The notes beneath the pieces are model-generated. The model did not search any database, was not told the DNA's origin, and was given only the letters and a program-made list of their open reading frames with translations. Positions 7,792 through 16,192 of a stretch of 41,048 nt of DNA are shown here, one piece after another; the first letter of the stretch is position 1; each line of letters begins with the position of its first letter. Made by a program: the position numbers and the translations under genes. This DNA comes from JANLSO01 sp031362405 (GTDB lineage Bacteria; Actinomycetota; Thermoleophilia; Miltoncostaeales; Miltoncostaeaceae): NCBI GenBank assembly GCA_031362405.1, contig JANLSO010000201.1, positions 1-41,048 on the forward strand, written 5' to 3'.

Positions 7792-7844
7792 GTTTCGCCG
7801 TATGGCCAAGGGCGACGGGGGCCGCTTTGTGCACGTGGCGAAAC
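7792..7844. promoter_or_regulatory. Inverted GTTTCGCC / GGCGAAAC pair between pucR-like gene and glnN
   Basis: GTTTCGCC at 7792-7799 and its exact reverse complement GGCGAAAC at 7837-7844 flank 37 bp in the divergent control region. GAAAC is also the half-site core of actinobacterial GlnR boxes, but the rest of that consensus is not clearly present. A -10-like TATGCT follows at 7866-7871 for the plus-strand gene. Confidence 0.3.
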
Positions 7845-7894
7845 GACGCACCTGCGCCGTCCCAATATGCTCCGCGAGGTTTGGATGCCGTCTT

Positions 7895-7921
7895 GCGCCC
7901 CGGGAACTCCCGGGTGGGCGC
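7895..7921 (+). other. GC-rich hairpin in the leader of the glutamine synthetase gene
   Basis: GCGCCCCGGG (7895-7904), loop AACT, then CCCGGGTGGGCGC (7909-7921) fold into a strong hairpin with a small bulge, ending 54 nt before the ATG. TCTTTAA follows, so it could act as a weak terminator or attenuator, or simply be leader structure. Confidence 0.35.
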
Positions 7922-7975
7922 TCTTTAACGCCCCGCACGGCGGCCCGTTCACTAGCAGAGAGGGCCCGTCGCTTC

Positions 7976-10132
7976 ATGCCGAGAATCCGTCAGAGCAACG
8001 TCACCGCCGTTCAGTGGAGCCCGAATGGTTCCGCGCTCGGCTCGAACGACCTCACCGCCACCGGGGCGAACGTCTTCGGGCAGAAGGTCTTCGGTCCCCA
8101 AGAGCAGCGCCGTCGACTGCCGAAAGACACCTACCGCACTCTCCAGCGCACGATCGAAAAGGGAGTGGAACTCGACCCGACGATCGCCGATGCGGTCGCC
8201 GCCGCCATGAAGGACTGGGCGATGGAATCGGGTGCGACCCACTACACCCATTGGTTCCAGCCCCTCACCGGCTCCACGGCGGAGAAGCACGACTCGTTCT
8301 ATGGGCCGATCGGCGACGGCACCGCGCTTGCGGCGTTCTCGGGTAAGGAACTGATCCGCGGCGAGCCCGACGCGTCGAGCTTTCCCACCGGCGGCATCCG
8401 CGCGACCTTCGAGGCGCGCGGATACACGGCGTGGGATCCCACCAGCCCGGCGTTCCTGATGGAGAACCCGAACGGCTCGACCCTGTGCATCCCGACCGCC
8501 TTCACATCGTGGACCGGCGAGGCGCTCGACCACAAGATCCCGCTGCTGCGCTCGATGGAGGCCCTGAACAAGTCGGCGATGCGGGCGCTGGGGATTTTCG
8601 GCGACCAGGACACCTCGCGCGTCTTCACGACGGTCGGCCCCGAGCAGGAGTACTTCCTGATCGACAAGTCGTATTACTACCAGCGACCCGATCTGGTGAA
8701 CACGGGCCGGACGCTGTTCGGCGCCAAGCCCCCGAAGGGCCACGAACTCGACGACCACTACTTCGGAACGATCCCCGAGCGGGTGCTCGCCTACATGCTC
8801 GACGCCGAGCAGGAACTGCTGAAGCTCGGTGTGCCGATCAAGACCCGTCACAACGAGGTCGCCCCGGGTCAGTACGAGCTGGCGCCGGTGTTCGAGAACA
8901 CGAACCTCGGATGCGATCACCAGCAGCTCACGATGACCGTGCTCAAGGCGATCGCCCCGAAGTACGATCTGATCTGCCTGCTGCACGAAAAGCCGTTCGC
9001 CGGCGTGAACGGATCGGGTAAGCACAACAACTGGTCGATGGGCACCGACAGCGGATCGAACCTGCTCGAGCCCGGTGAGACCCCATATGAGAACCTTCAG
9101 TTCCTGTTCTTCACCGCCGCGGTGATCGCCGCCGTCGACACGCACCAAGGTCTCCTGCGCGCGACCGTCGCGACCGCGGGGCAGGACCACCGGCTCGGGG
9201 CGAACGAAGCCCCGCCGGCCATCATCTCGATCTTTCTCGGTACCCAGCTCGAGGAGATCTTCGAGGCGATCGCCAGCGGATCGGTCTACGTCAGCTCAGC
9301 GGGCGAGTTCATGGGTCTCGGCTCACCGGTGCTGCCACCCCTGCCGATGGACGCGGGCGACCGCAACCGCACGAGCCCGTTTGCGTTCACCGGCAACAAG
9401 TTCGAGTTCCGTGCGCTCGGTTCCAGCATGTCTCCGAGCCTCCCGAACACGGTCCTCAACACGATCGTCGCCGAGCAGATCGACTCGATGTGCGAAGACC
9501 TCGAGACCGCCATGAAGGGGGGCCGCAAGAAGGGCGCAACGCTCAGCGAGGCCGTCACCCAGGTGGTCGCTGACACCTACAAGACCAGCAAGCGGATCGT
9601 CTTCGGCGGCGACGGTTACTCCGAGGAGTGGCACGCCGAGGCCGGCCGTCGCGGTCTGTTGAACCTGAAGACCACACCGGAGGCGCTACCGGCATTGATC
9701 GCCGGGCCGACGGTGGCGGCCTTCTCCAACTATGCCGTGCTGAGCGACCGCGAGCTTCACGCCCGCTACGACATCCTGCTCGAGCAGTACATCGTGAACG
9801 TGAACATCGAGGCCGAGACGGCCGCCGACATCGCTCGCACGATGCTGCTCCCCGCGGCGCTACGGCACCTGGACATCGTCATGGAAGCCGAGATCGACCT
9901 GCTCATCAAGGAGCTCAAGCCCCTCGTCGAGAAGTTCGCAAAGGCGATCCACAAGCTTGCCGCGCTGAACGCCGACCACCCCGAGGGCACCATGAAGGAG
10001 GCTGTCTACATGCGCGACAAGGTGCTGCCGTCGATGGACGAGGTGCGCGGCCTTGCCGACACACTCGAGCGGATCGTCGCCGACGACCTGTGGCCGCTGC
10101 CGAAGTACGCGGAGATCCTCTTCATCCGGTAG
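7976..10132 (+). CDS. glnN: Glutamine synthetase type III
   Basis: ATP-dependent ligase that joins ammonia to glutamate. At 718 aa it has the length of type III enzymes (about 700-730), well above type I or II. Family motifs include THYTHWFQPLTG near residue 90, GPEQEYFLID near 222, GVNGSGKHNNWSMGTD near 344 (ATP and substrate loop) and RLGANEAPPAIISIFLG near 405. The C-terminal ~200 residues form the long helical extension seen only in type III. The ATG at 7976 has GAGAGGG about 11 nt upstream. The gene is monocistronic: a divergent PucR regulator lies upstream and a strong terminator follows its stop. Confidence 0.95.
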   Translation: MPRIRQSNVTAVQWSPNGSALGSNDLTATGANVFGQKVFGPQEQRRRLPKDTYRTLQRTIEKGVELDPTIADAVAAAMKDWAMESGATHYTHWFQPLTGSTAEKHDSFYGPIGDGTALAAFSGKELIRGEPDASSFPTGGIRATFEARGYTAWDPTSPAFLMENPNGSTLCIPTAFTSWTGEALDHKIPLLRSMEALNKSAMRALGIFGDQDTSRVFTTVGPEQEYFLIDKSYYYQRPDLVNTGRTLFGAKPPKGHELDDHYFGTIPERVLAYMLDAEQELLKLGVPIKTRHNEVAPGQYELAPVFENTNLGCDHQQLTMTVLKAIAPKYDLICLLHEKPFAGVNGSGKHNNWSMGTDSGSNLLEPGETPYENLQFLFFTAAVIAAVDTHQGLLRATVATAGQDHRLGANEAPPAIISIFLGTQLEEIFEAIASGSVYVSSAGEFMGLGSPVLPPLPMDAGDRNRTSPFAFTGNKFEFRALGSSMSPSLPNTVLNTIVAEQIDSMCEDLETAMKGGRKKGATLSEAVTQVVADTYKTSKRIVFGGDGYSEEWHAEAGRRGLLNLKTTPEALPALIAGPTVAAFSNYAVLSDRELHARYDILLEQYIVNVNIEAETAADIARTMLLPAALRHLDIVMEAEIDLLIKELKPLVEKFAKAIHKLAALNADHPEGTMKEAVYMRDKVLPSMDEVRGLADTLERIVADDLWPLPKYAEILFIR

Positions 10133-10152
10133 GTCCGCCCCGTGTGCTCGGC

Positions 10153-10188
10153 CCGTACTGGCCCGCTTCTGCGGGCCAGTACGGTTTT
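10153..10188 (+). terminator. Rho-independent terminator after glnN
   Basis: A perfect 14-bp stem (CCGTACTGGCCCGC, 10153-10166), loop TTCT, the complementary strand (10171-10184) and TTTT. It begins 20 bp after the glnN stop and lies just beyond the 3' end of the convergent matrixin gene, so the stem could also slow transcription from that side. Confidence 0.88.
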
Positions 10189-10197
10189 GGGGGTTGG

Positions 10198-11193
10198 TCA
10201 GTAGCCGGCGTTGTTCGCGTTCGCGTCGCCACGGCCCAGGCGTCGGCCGCTGACGTCGCCACGCGTGATACTCGGGAACATCACGTTGCTGCGGGTCGAT
10301 ACGTGGTCCTGGCCGATCATGTGACCGGTCTCGTGCGTCGCGACCGATTGGACATCAGTGGCCGAGCGGCGGTGGCGGCCGGCCGTAAACCATCCACCCG
10401 GCGGCGTTCGATCGAGCAGGATGTCGCTCTCGCGCGCGACGCGACCGGTCGTCCAGGTGATCGTGCAGGCGATCGCCCCGAAACACGACCCGCCGAGACG
10501 ATCGACAGCGCCGAAGCCGACGCTGCCGATGCCGTCGCGACCGACACCGGCCCGTGTTGAACCGCGAAGGAGAAACGCAACCCGCGAGCGGTCGGGTATC
10601 CGGCAGTAGTTGTCATTTCGGGCCCACGTCCGCCGAGCCGCAATGAACGCCGTCCGCGCGGCGCCTCGAGAGACGCGGGGCGGTGGGCGGCGCAGGTTGA
10701 CGCGCCAACGGATCGGAAACCGGCTCCAACGAAAACCTGCGCTCGCGCGCGATTCGGCGCCGCAGCGCACCGCCCCACCGCGCCGCGCAGACGTTGCCGG
10801 GGCCGAACGCGCCGGGGAGATCACGATGGCGAGGGTCCCCGCCTCGTCGTAATACCGGACCTCGGCCACCGAGCCCGCCGGGCCGACCTGACCGGTGGCA
10901 AGCAGGCTGCCGTCGGCGCGACGAACCTCGACCTGCCGCCCACCGGGTGACGCCGCCATACGCTGCGATCCACCCGCAGGCGGTGCGAAAGGCAGTGGCT
11001 CACCCGGGAAGTTCCAGTCGGGCAGCGCGGCGACCGGCGGCAGCACGGTCGTCGTTGCCGTGGTGGTCGTCATGCCAATCGGCGCGTCATCGGATGAGCG
11101 CGTGATGAGCACCACCGTGACGACGGCCGCAAGCACGGCAAGGGCAAGGATCAGCGCGCGCGAAGGAAGCCTGCCGTCAGGGGTTTCGGCCAT
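10198..11193 (-). CDS. Membrane-anchored matrixin-like zinc metalloprotease
   Basis: Protein of 331 aa. An N-terminal membrane segment (residues about 14-30) follows a short charged start, then a Thr/Pro-rich linker, a region of unknown fold, and a metzincin catalytic domain from about 155. The zinc motif HETGHMIGQDH gives His287, Glu288, His291 and His297, and the Met-turn is in SNVMFPS (Met305). It should act outside the membrane on proteins. The prodomain cysteine switch of animal matrixins is not evident. It is the last gene of the minus-strand surface cluster, 15 bp after the glycosyltransferase stop, and ends just before the glnN terminator. Confidence 0.82.
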   Translation of the reverse strand: MAETPDGRLPSRALILALAVLAAVVTVVLITRSSDDAPIGMTTTTATTTVLPPVAALPDWNFPGEPLPFAPPAGGSQRMAASPGGRQVEVRRADGSLLATGQVGPAGSVAEVRYYDEAGTLAIVISPARSAPATSARRGGAVRCGAESRASAGFRWSRFPIRWRVNLRRPPPRVSRGAARTAFIAARRTWARNDNYCRIPDRSRVAFLLRGSTRAGVGRDGIGSVGFGAVDRLGGSCFGAIACTITWTTGRVARESDILLDRTPPGGWFTAGRHRRSATDVQSVATHETGHMIGQDHVSTRSNVMFPSITRGDVSGRRLGRGDANANNAGY

Positions 11194-11208
11194 GCCGGCG
11201 ACGCTACC

Positions 11209-12423
11209 TCACCAACGTCGTTCGGGTTGCCCCGTGATTTTGCGTCCCGGGCACCGGGCCAAAGGTACGACTTCGGTGAGTAGGGCCTGCCAGCGAGCGA
11301 CGACGGCGGGCCAGGTTTGAGGGGCGACCCATGCGGCGCCTGCGGCGCCGAGGCGTGCGCGCAGGTCGGCGTCGTTCTCGAGGCGGCGCAGACCGCTGAC
11401 CAGCTCAGCGGCGTCGCGGTAGACAATGCCTCCACCGGATCGGGCGGTTTGGCCGACGAGCACCTGCGACTCGGCCGTGGCGAGGGTCGGGGCACCGGCA
11501 CGCCAGGCCTCGAGAGCGACGAGCGACAGGCTCTCGTAGCGTGAGGGCAATACGACAACGTCGGCGGCGGCCAGAAGATCCAGACGCTCGGTGTCGGTCA
11601 CGAATCCGGTTCGTGTCACCTCGGGTGCGGTGCGGATGGTGCCTGCCGACCGGCCTGCCAGAACCAGATCGAGCTCTCCACCCGTCGCCCGGTAGGCGGC
11701 GTGTGTGCGCACGAGATCATCGACCCCCTTCGCCGGGTCGACGCGACCGAGGTAAAGGGCAAAGCGCGGTGGCAGGTCGAAACGTCGACGCGCGGAGGCA
11801 GCGTCGCCGAGCGCGGCCGGGTCGAGGGCGGCGCCGACGACGGCGTGGGGACGGTCGCCGATGCCGTGAAGATCGTTGACGAGGCTCTTCTCCTCGGGGG
11901 TCAGAAAGGCCAATCCAGCTGCCATGCGCATCAGGCCGCGAGTGAGCGTGAAACGAATCATCGGCTCGTCGTGGGCAAGTGGCACGAGCACCGACCGGTC
12001 GGCGGCCAACGGCAGCCCGAGCTGCGTGGTGGCGTAGAGATACGTCCAGAAGGTGATGGCGTCGAAATGCGTTGCCGTCGACCGGAGGTCCGCGAGCAGG
12101 CCCGGTGAAACGGGGCCCTGTGCGCGGGCCCAGCCGCGCTCGTGGTCGGCATCTCCGGGGTCGAGCGTCAGCAGCCGCACCAGACGTGCGGCGGTCGCGG
12201 GATCGGGTGGCTCGACCGCGAACCGGCGCACCTCGACGCCGTTGTCGTCCGACGTGCCGGCCGGGTAGTGGGGCTCCCAGGTGAGGTAGTCGCGCGCCGT
12301 CGTTGTGAAGACGACGATCTCATGGCCCGCACGCGTGAGCGCCCGAGCGGTCGAGCGGCACAGGGCCTCGGCTCCGCCCGCGACCTCCTGCCCGTACCGC
12401 TGCACCACGACACCGATCCGCAT
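11209..12423 (-). CDS. GT4-type glycosyltransferase
   Basis: Protein of 404 aa with a GT-B fold. The N-terminal domain opens with MRIGVVVQRYGQEVAGGAEAL, the usual acceptor-side start with a Gly-rich turn. The C-terminal domain has LYLGRVDPAKGVDDLVR and the sugar-nucleotide motif YESLSLVALEA (E-x7-E). It probably adds a sugar to a lipid-linked or surface glycan. The ATG at 12423 is chosen because homology-like sequence begins there; the frame is open to 12540 but overlaps the upstream coiled-coil gene. The neighbouring sugar transferase suggests a shared exopolysaccharide or glycolipid pathway. Confidence 0.87.
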   Translation of the reverse strand: MRIGVVVQRYGQEVAGGAEALCRSTARALTRAGHEIVVFTTTARDYLTWEPHYPAGTSDDNGVEVRRFAVEPPDPATAARLVRLLTLDPGDADHERGWARAQGPVSPGLLADLRSTATHFDAITFWTYLYATTQLGLPLAADRSVLVPLAHDEPMIRFTLTRGLMRMAAGLAFLTPEEKSLVNDLHGIGDRPHAVVGAALDPAALGDAASARRRFDLPPRFALYLGRVDPAKGVDDLVRTHAAYRATGGELDLVLAGRSAGTIRTAPEVTRTGFVTDTERLDLLAAADVVVLPSRYESLSLVALEAWRAGAPTLATAESQVLVGQTARSGGGIVYRDAAELVSGLRRLENDADLRARLGAAGAAWVAPQTWPAVVARWQALLTEVVPLARCPGRKITGQPERRW

Positions 12424-12433
12424 CGACGCGGGC

Positions 12434-12679
12434 TCAGTCGTCGCGCAGACGGGCCTCGAGCGCATCGACGCGCGCCTGGAGGCGATCGATCTCGGCGTGC
12501 GTGCGGTGGCGGTCGCGCTCGAGCTGCGACAGCAGCTCACCCAGCGGAACCGAGATCAGGCGAAGCACCGCGCCACGCGCGCGGTCGACGAGCGCCCCGG
12601 CAGGGCCGCGCCGCATCGACGATCCGCCCGAGGGGAGACGCAGGGGCGCAAGCGGCGCCTCACCCGCGGCGGCCCGCAC
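12434..12679 (-). CDS. Small coiled-coil protein between two glycan genes
   Basis: About 81 aa from the GTG at 12679. The C-terminal half (LLSQLERDRHRTHAEIDRLQARVDALEARLRDD) is a predicted coiled coil; the N-terminal half is basic and Pro/Gly-rich. Coding-like sequence (TTPPDPDDLLDRV) continues upstream in frame to a stop near 12730 with no ATG, GTG or TTG. A CTG at 12718 overlaps the sugar transferase stop (CTGA) and could be the real start, adding 13 residues. It is packed between the sugar transferase and GT4 genes and may be an accessory protein of that glycan system. The function is unknown. Confidence 0.6.
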   Translation of the reverse strand: MRAAAGEAPLAPLRLPSGGSSMRRGPAGALVDRARGAVLRLISVPLGELLSQLERDRHRTHAEIDRLQARVDALEARLRDD

Positions 12680-12714
12680 GCGATCAAGCAGGTCGTCCGG
12701 GTCGGGCGGAGTGG

Positions 12715-14187
12715 TCAGAAGGCGCCCTTACGGGAGAAAACCACCGGGATGGTTCGGGCGATGATGACCAGATCAAGCCAGATCGACCATGACTCGACGT
12801 AGTGGAAGTCGAGCCGGATGAGCTCCTCGAACGACAGGTCGGCACGGCCGCTGACCTGCCAGAGACCGGTCATCCCCGGGAGCACGAGGTAGCGCTTCTT
12901 CTGACGCTCGTCGAGCATCTGGTAGTCGCGCAGCGGCAGCGGACGCGGACCGACGAGCGACATCTCGCCACGGATGACGTTGATCAGTTGGGGCAGCTCG
13001 TCGATCGAGAATCGGCGCAGAACACGACCGACCCCGGTCACGCGGGGGTCGTCGCGAATCTTGAACAGGGCCCCGTCGGCCTCGTTCTTGTGCTCAAGAT
13101 CGGGCTGCAGCTCTTCGGCGTCGGTGCGCATGGTGCGCAGCTTCAGGCACGTGAACTCGGTCTCCTCAACGCCGACGCGGCGGCTGCCGTGAAGCACGGG
13201 GCCCCGGTCAGCGAGCTTCACGGCAAGCGCGGCCACCACAAGGATCGGCGAGATGAGCACCAACAAGAGCGTGGCGACGACGATGTCGAAAAGCCGCTTG
13301 CCAAGGAAAGCCACCCCGGTCAGCACCGGGGGGTGAAGCGTGAACAGCGGGATGCCGCGGGTCGGCAGGGCCTGAAGCGAGTGCGACAGCAGCTCGACAC
13401 TGGTCGGGGCGAAGCGCACCGGAATCGCGCGGCGTCGACACAGCTCGATCAGGTCGAGCGCGGCGGCGTCGTCGCTGAGAGAGCCAACGAGGATCACCTC
13501 GTCGACCCCAGCGGGGTCGAGGGCGGTACGCATGGCGACGGCGGCATCGGTCTCTCCCGAGGCCAGTTCATGTTGATCGACGATCCGGTACGGAATGCCG
13601 CGACCCGTCGAACGCTCGAGCGTTCGTGCGACGGGGTCGACCATCGCGGGGGGGCCGATGAGCACCGCGCGGCGCTGGACGTCGAGACGCTCCAACGCGA
13701 GGGCGGTGACGCTGTCGTAGCTGGTACGCAGCGCGATCACCATCAACGTCGTGAAGATCCACGACGAATAGAAGATGTAGTACGTGTCGGTTTGCCAGCC
13801 GCCGATCTGCACGAGAACGAGCACGACGAGCGTGGCGACGGTAACCGACGAGAGCACCCCGACCGACCCAGGTCGTTGCTCGCGCGGTGAGTAGAGCCGG
13901 TTCTTGGCGAACACCAAGACGAGGGTGGCGGCGGCGATCGGCAGGGCGCGCTGTTCCACCGCCCAGATCGCACCCGACGACACCGGCGCGTCTTGAACGA
14001 ACAGCTTCAGGGCGAAGGCGGCGTAGAGAGCGAGAAAGAGCGCCGTGACGTCCATGACGGCCAGGCAGCCGACCGACAGGATGCGGCGGGTGCGCGCGCT
14101 GCCGGCCGGGCCCGCGAGCAGCGGCAGGAAGCGGACGTCGCGGCGAACGCGTCCTGAGGTGTCGCGCGGGGCGGGGCGCGAGGCCAC
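12715..14187 (-). CDS. Polyprenyl-phosphate sugar-1-phosphate transferase
   Basis: Protein of 490 aa in the inner membrane that transfers a sugar-1-phosphate to undecaprenyl phosphate, the first step of exopolysaccharide or glycan assembly. The N-terminal ~150 residues contain four or five membrane helices. A middle nucleotide-binding-like domain (RRAVLIGPPAMVDPVARTL) follows. The C-terminal catalytic domain begins at KRLFDIVVATLLL and contains FTCLKLRTM, RRFSIDELPQL, GEMSLVGPRP and LPGMTGLWQVSGR. The GTG start at 14187 shares one base with the upstream stop (TAGTG), so translation is coupled. Sugar specificity cannot be read. Confidence 0.92.
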   Translation of the reverse strand: MASRPAPRDTSGRVRRDVRFLPLLAGPAGSARTRRILSVGCLAVMDVTALFLALYAAFALKLFVQDAPVSSGAIWAVEQRALPIAAATLVLVFAKNRLYSPREQRPGSVGVLSSVTVATLVVLVLVQIGGWQTDTYYIFYSSWIFTTLMVIALRTSYDSVTALALERLDVQRRAVLIGPPAMVDPVARTLERSTGRGIPYRIVDQHELASGETDAAVAMRTALDPAGVDEVILVGSLSDDAAALDLIELCRRRAIPVRFAPTSVELLSHSLQALPTRGIPLFTLHPPVLTGVAFLGKRLFDIVVATLLLVLISPILVVAALAVKLADRGPVLHGSRRVGVEETEFTCLKLRTMRTDAEELQPDLEHKNEADGALFKIRDDPRVTGVGRVLRRFSIDELPQLINVIRGEMSLVGPRPLPLRDYQMLDERQKKRYLVLPGMTGLWQVSGRADLSFEELIRLDFHYVESWSIWLDLVIIARTIPVVFSRKGAF

Positions 14188-15629
14188 TAGCGCACCCTCA
14201 CCACGGTGACGGGGCTGATGCGCGTCGCCTCGGCGCCAGAACGCAGCCTCCCGCTCCAACGGGCGCGGAGCGCGCGGGTACGCGAGATGGGAAGGCGAAA
14301 AGCGAAGCTGCCGTCGGCAGTGGTGCGTACACGTCGCACGGTTGTCCAGTTTCCACCCGAACGGGCCTGCACCTCCACCCGTGTCGGCCCGCTGGCCGAC
14401 CGCGCCTGCCCGACCAGCTGCACGCGGCCACCCCGTGCGACCCGCTTCGATACCGCCGCGAACGGCAGAGCGAACGCCTGGACGGCCGGCTTCGGCCGTC
14501 CATTCTGGGTAAGCAGGCCCGAACGCCAGTCGCGGTTGTCTTGGAGGATGTACCAGGTGAACAGATCGATGCGCGCGTCGGCGCGCACCCGGCGATAGGC
14601 ATCCACGAGAAACGCGGCCTGCTCAGCTCGACTGAATGACGTCGGGTAGAAGGCCACCGGCTCCGTGGAGAAGCCGAACTCAGTGAGCCAGAGCTTTTTG
14701 TCTTTCAGGTACCCGCGATCAACGGCCCGCTCCAGCCGGTTCAGGTTGTAGAGATCGACGTAGCTCGCGCCGGTGAACGTGGTCTTGCGGGGCGGGGTGA
14801 TCGGGTACGGGTGGTGGCTGACGACATCCATCGGCGGCCGCAGCCCCTCGGCGCCGATTGCGGTAATGAAGTCGACCGGAGCGACGCGATCGACCACGGA
14901 GTCGGGACAGCTCGTCGGGCAACTGTCCCCGACCGGAGCCGTTACACCGCCGGCGACGACGGCGGTCGCGTCGACCGACTTGACCGCCGCGTAGAAACTC
15001 GACAGCAGGCGCGAGTAGAACGCCGGTGACGTCGCCACCCACTTGGAGCCCTGTTTCTCGTACTGAGGCCGCAGAAAAAGTGGGATGTTGGGCTCGTTCC
15101 ACGCCTCCCAGCGGTGGACGCCACGGGAGGCGTAACGCGATGCCGCGGCCTCGGCGAAGTCGCCCAGGTCATCGGGGCGCAGTGGCCGGATCGCCCACGC
15201 GGGAAACCCGTCGTTCGCTGGAACCTTCGGGTCGGCCGCCCAGGCGGGCGTACCCCACACCGTGAAGAGCAGCTCAACGTCGTTCGCGCGCGCGGCGGCG
15301 ACGATCGCGTCGTAGTTCTTCCAGTTGTAGGCCGGGTCGGTGGCCTTACGTGGAGCGGTCGGGCGAGCGGTCGCGATGAGGTCCCACCGCATGTCGACGC
15401 GGATGACGCGTGCACCGAGGTCGGCCATGCGACGGACGCGCCCGGCGACGTCAACGCCGTCCTGGTACAGCCGGTCGTCTTGGATGCTCGCCACCGGCGA
15501 GAGACCCCGCGTCAATGGCTTCTTGGCGTCGGAGTTGTTCCCCGCACCGCACGCGACGAGCGCCAGGCTGGCGAGAGCCAGGGCGGCGATCGAGGTTGCA
15601 CGCAGGCGGGAGGGCGTCTGGCGGGTGAT
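14187..15629 (-). CDS. Glycoside hydrolase-like lipoprotein (clan A fold)
   Basis: About 480 aa. A lipoprotein signal is clear (ALASLALVACGAG, lipobox LVAC). The catalytic barrel contains EAWNEPN, with the acid/base Glu, and LWLTEFGFS, with the nucleophile Glu, as in GH5/GH39-like families. The ~90 C-terminal residues form a beta-sandwich-like domain. It probably trims or releases a surface polysaccharide made by the adjacent transferases. No ATG, GTG or TTG lies in frame between 15785 and the signal peptide. An ATC at 15629 with GGAG just upstream gives a natural signal peptide length and is used here; the true start is uncertain. A promoter-like TTGGGG-18-TAGGAT lies at about 15703-15732. 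Confidence 0.75.
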   Translation of the reverse strand: MTRQTPSRLRATSIAALALASLALVACGAGNNSDAKKPLTRGLSPVASIQDDRLYQDGVDVAGRVRRMADLGARVIRVDMRWDLIATARPTAPRKATDPAYNWKNYDAIVAAARANDVELLFTVWGTPAWAADPKVPANDGFPAWAIRPLRPDDLGDFAEAAASRYASRGVHRWEAWNEPNIPLFLRPQYEKQGSKWVATSPAFYSRLLSSFYAAVKSVDATAVVAGGVTAPVGDSCPTSCPDSVVDRVAPVDFITAIGAEGLRPPMDVVSHHPYPITPPRKTTFTGASYVDLYNLNRLERAVDRGYLKDKKLWLTEFGFSTEPVAFYPTSFSRAEQAAFLVDAYRRVRADARIDLFTWYILQDNRDWRSGLLTQNGRPKPAVQAFALPFAAVSKRVARGGRVQLVGQARSASGPTRVEVQARSGGNWTTVRRVRTTADGSFAFRLPISRTRALRARWSGRLRSGAEATRISPVTVVRVR

Positions 15630-15765
15630 GTGACTCCGATCGGCGCGCCGGGGATGGCACGCTCGTCCAGTTGCGATGGCCCGGAGGCCTGAGCTGAAGG
15701 CGATCCTACAGACGGTCCGCCCAAAGCCCCCAAACGCAGGGCATTTTGTTACCGGCGAGGGTGGT

Positions 15766-16185
15766 TCAGGCCAGATCAGTGGCATCGCCCGGCACCGCGA
15801 CTTCGCGCAGCCAATCGGGCACGACGATTGTCTGGCGCGTCGCTCGGTCGACGCAGACGTGGACGAGCTCTCCGTTCGCCACCACCTCGCCGTCGCGGCG
15901 AAACATGTGGCGGCTGCGAAACGAGGTGCGACCAATGCCGGTGATGAGCGTCTGCAGCTCGATCATGTCGTCGAGCATGATCCTGCCGATGAACTGGGCG
16001 CGGGCATCGACGATGGGGATTCCCGGACCCTCCGCGAGGAGCCGGGTGAAGGGGTACCCGACGAGGCCAAGCCACTCCGATAGGCCTCGGTCCATCCAGC
16101 GAAAGAGCGCGGTGAAGTGGATCTGGCTGACGTCGACCTCGGACATCGCGACCCGGAACGTCTGCGTATGAACGACGGGCGTCAC
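15766..16185 (-). CDS. Hotdog-fold acyl-CoA thioesterase (YbgC-like)
   Basis: About 139 aa in the 4-hydroxybenzoyl-CoA thioesterase superfamily. The opening TQTFRVAMSEVDVSQIHFTALFRWMDRG matches the catalytic helix of YbgC-type enzymes, with Asp in EVDVSQIHF in the active-site position; the usual Gly-His is replaced by Ile-His. The strand RTSFRSRHMFRRDGEVVANGELVHVCVD is typical of the family. It would hydrolyse an acyl-CoA; the substrate is not evident. GTG 16185 follows the upstream stop by 7 bp; an ATG at 16215 would overlap that gene by 23 bp. Its place between envelope genes may be incidental. Confidence 0.8.
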   Translation of the reverse strand: MTPVVHTQTFRVAMSEVDVSQIHFTALFRWMDRGLSEWLGLVGYPFTRLLAEGPGIPIVDARAQFIGRIMLDDMIELQTLITGIGRTSFRSRHMFRRDGEVVANGELVHVCVDRATRQTIVVPDWLREVAVPGDATDLA

Positions 16186-16192
16186 GGCGGGC

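Noticed and set aside
7792..7844. A full GlnR box upstream of glnN
   Set aside because: Only the GAAAC half-sites are present; the spaced GTNAC partners are not.
9628..10560. Plus-strand frame spanning the glnN end and the matrixin gene
   Set aside because: It crosses the strong terminator at 10153-10188 and is Arg/Ala-rich with no motif.
12802..13890. 362-codon open frame antisense to the sugar transferase
   Set aside because: Composition is typical of an antisense shadow and the sugar transferase motifs are complete on the minus strand.
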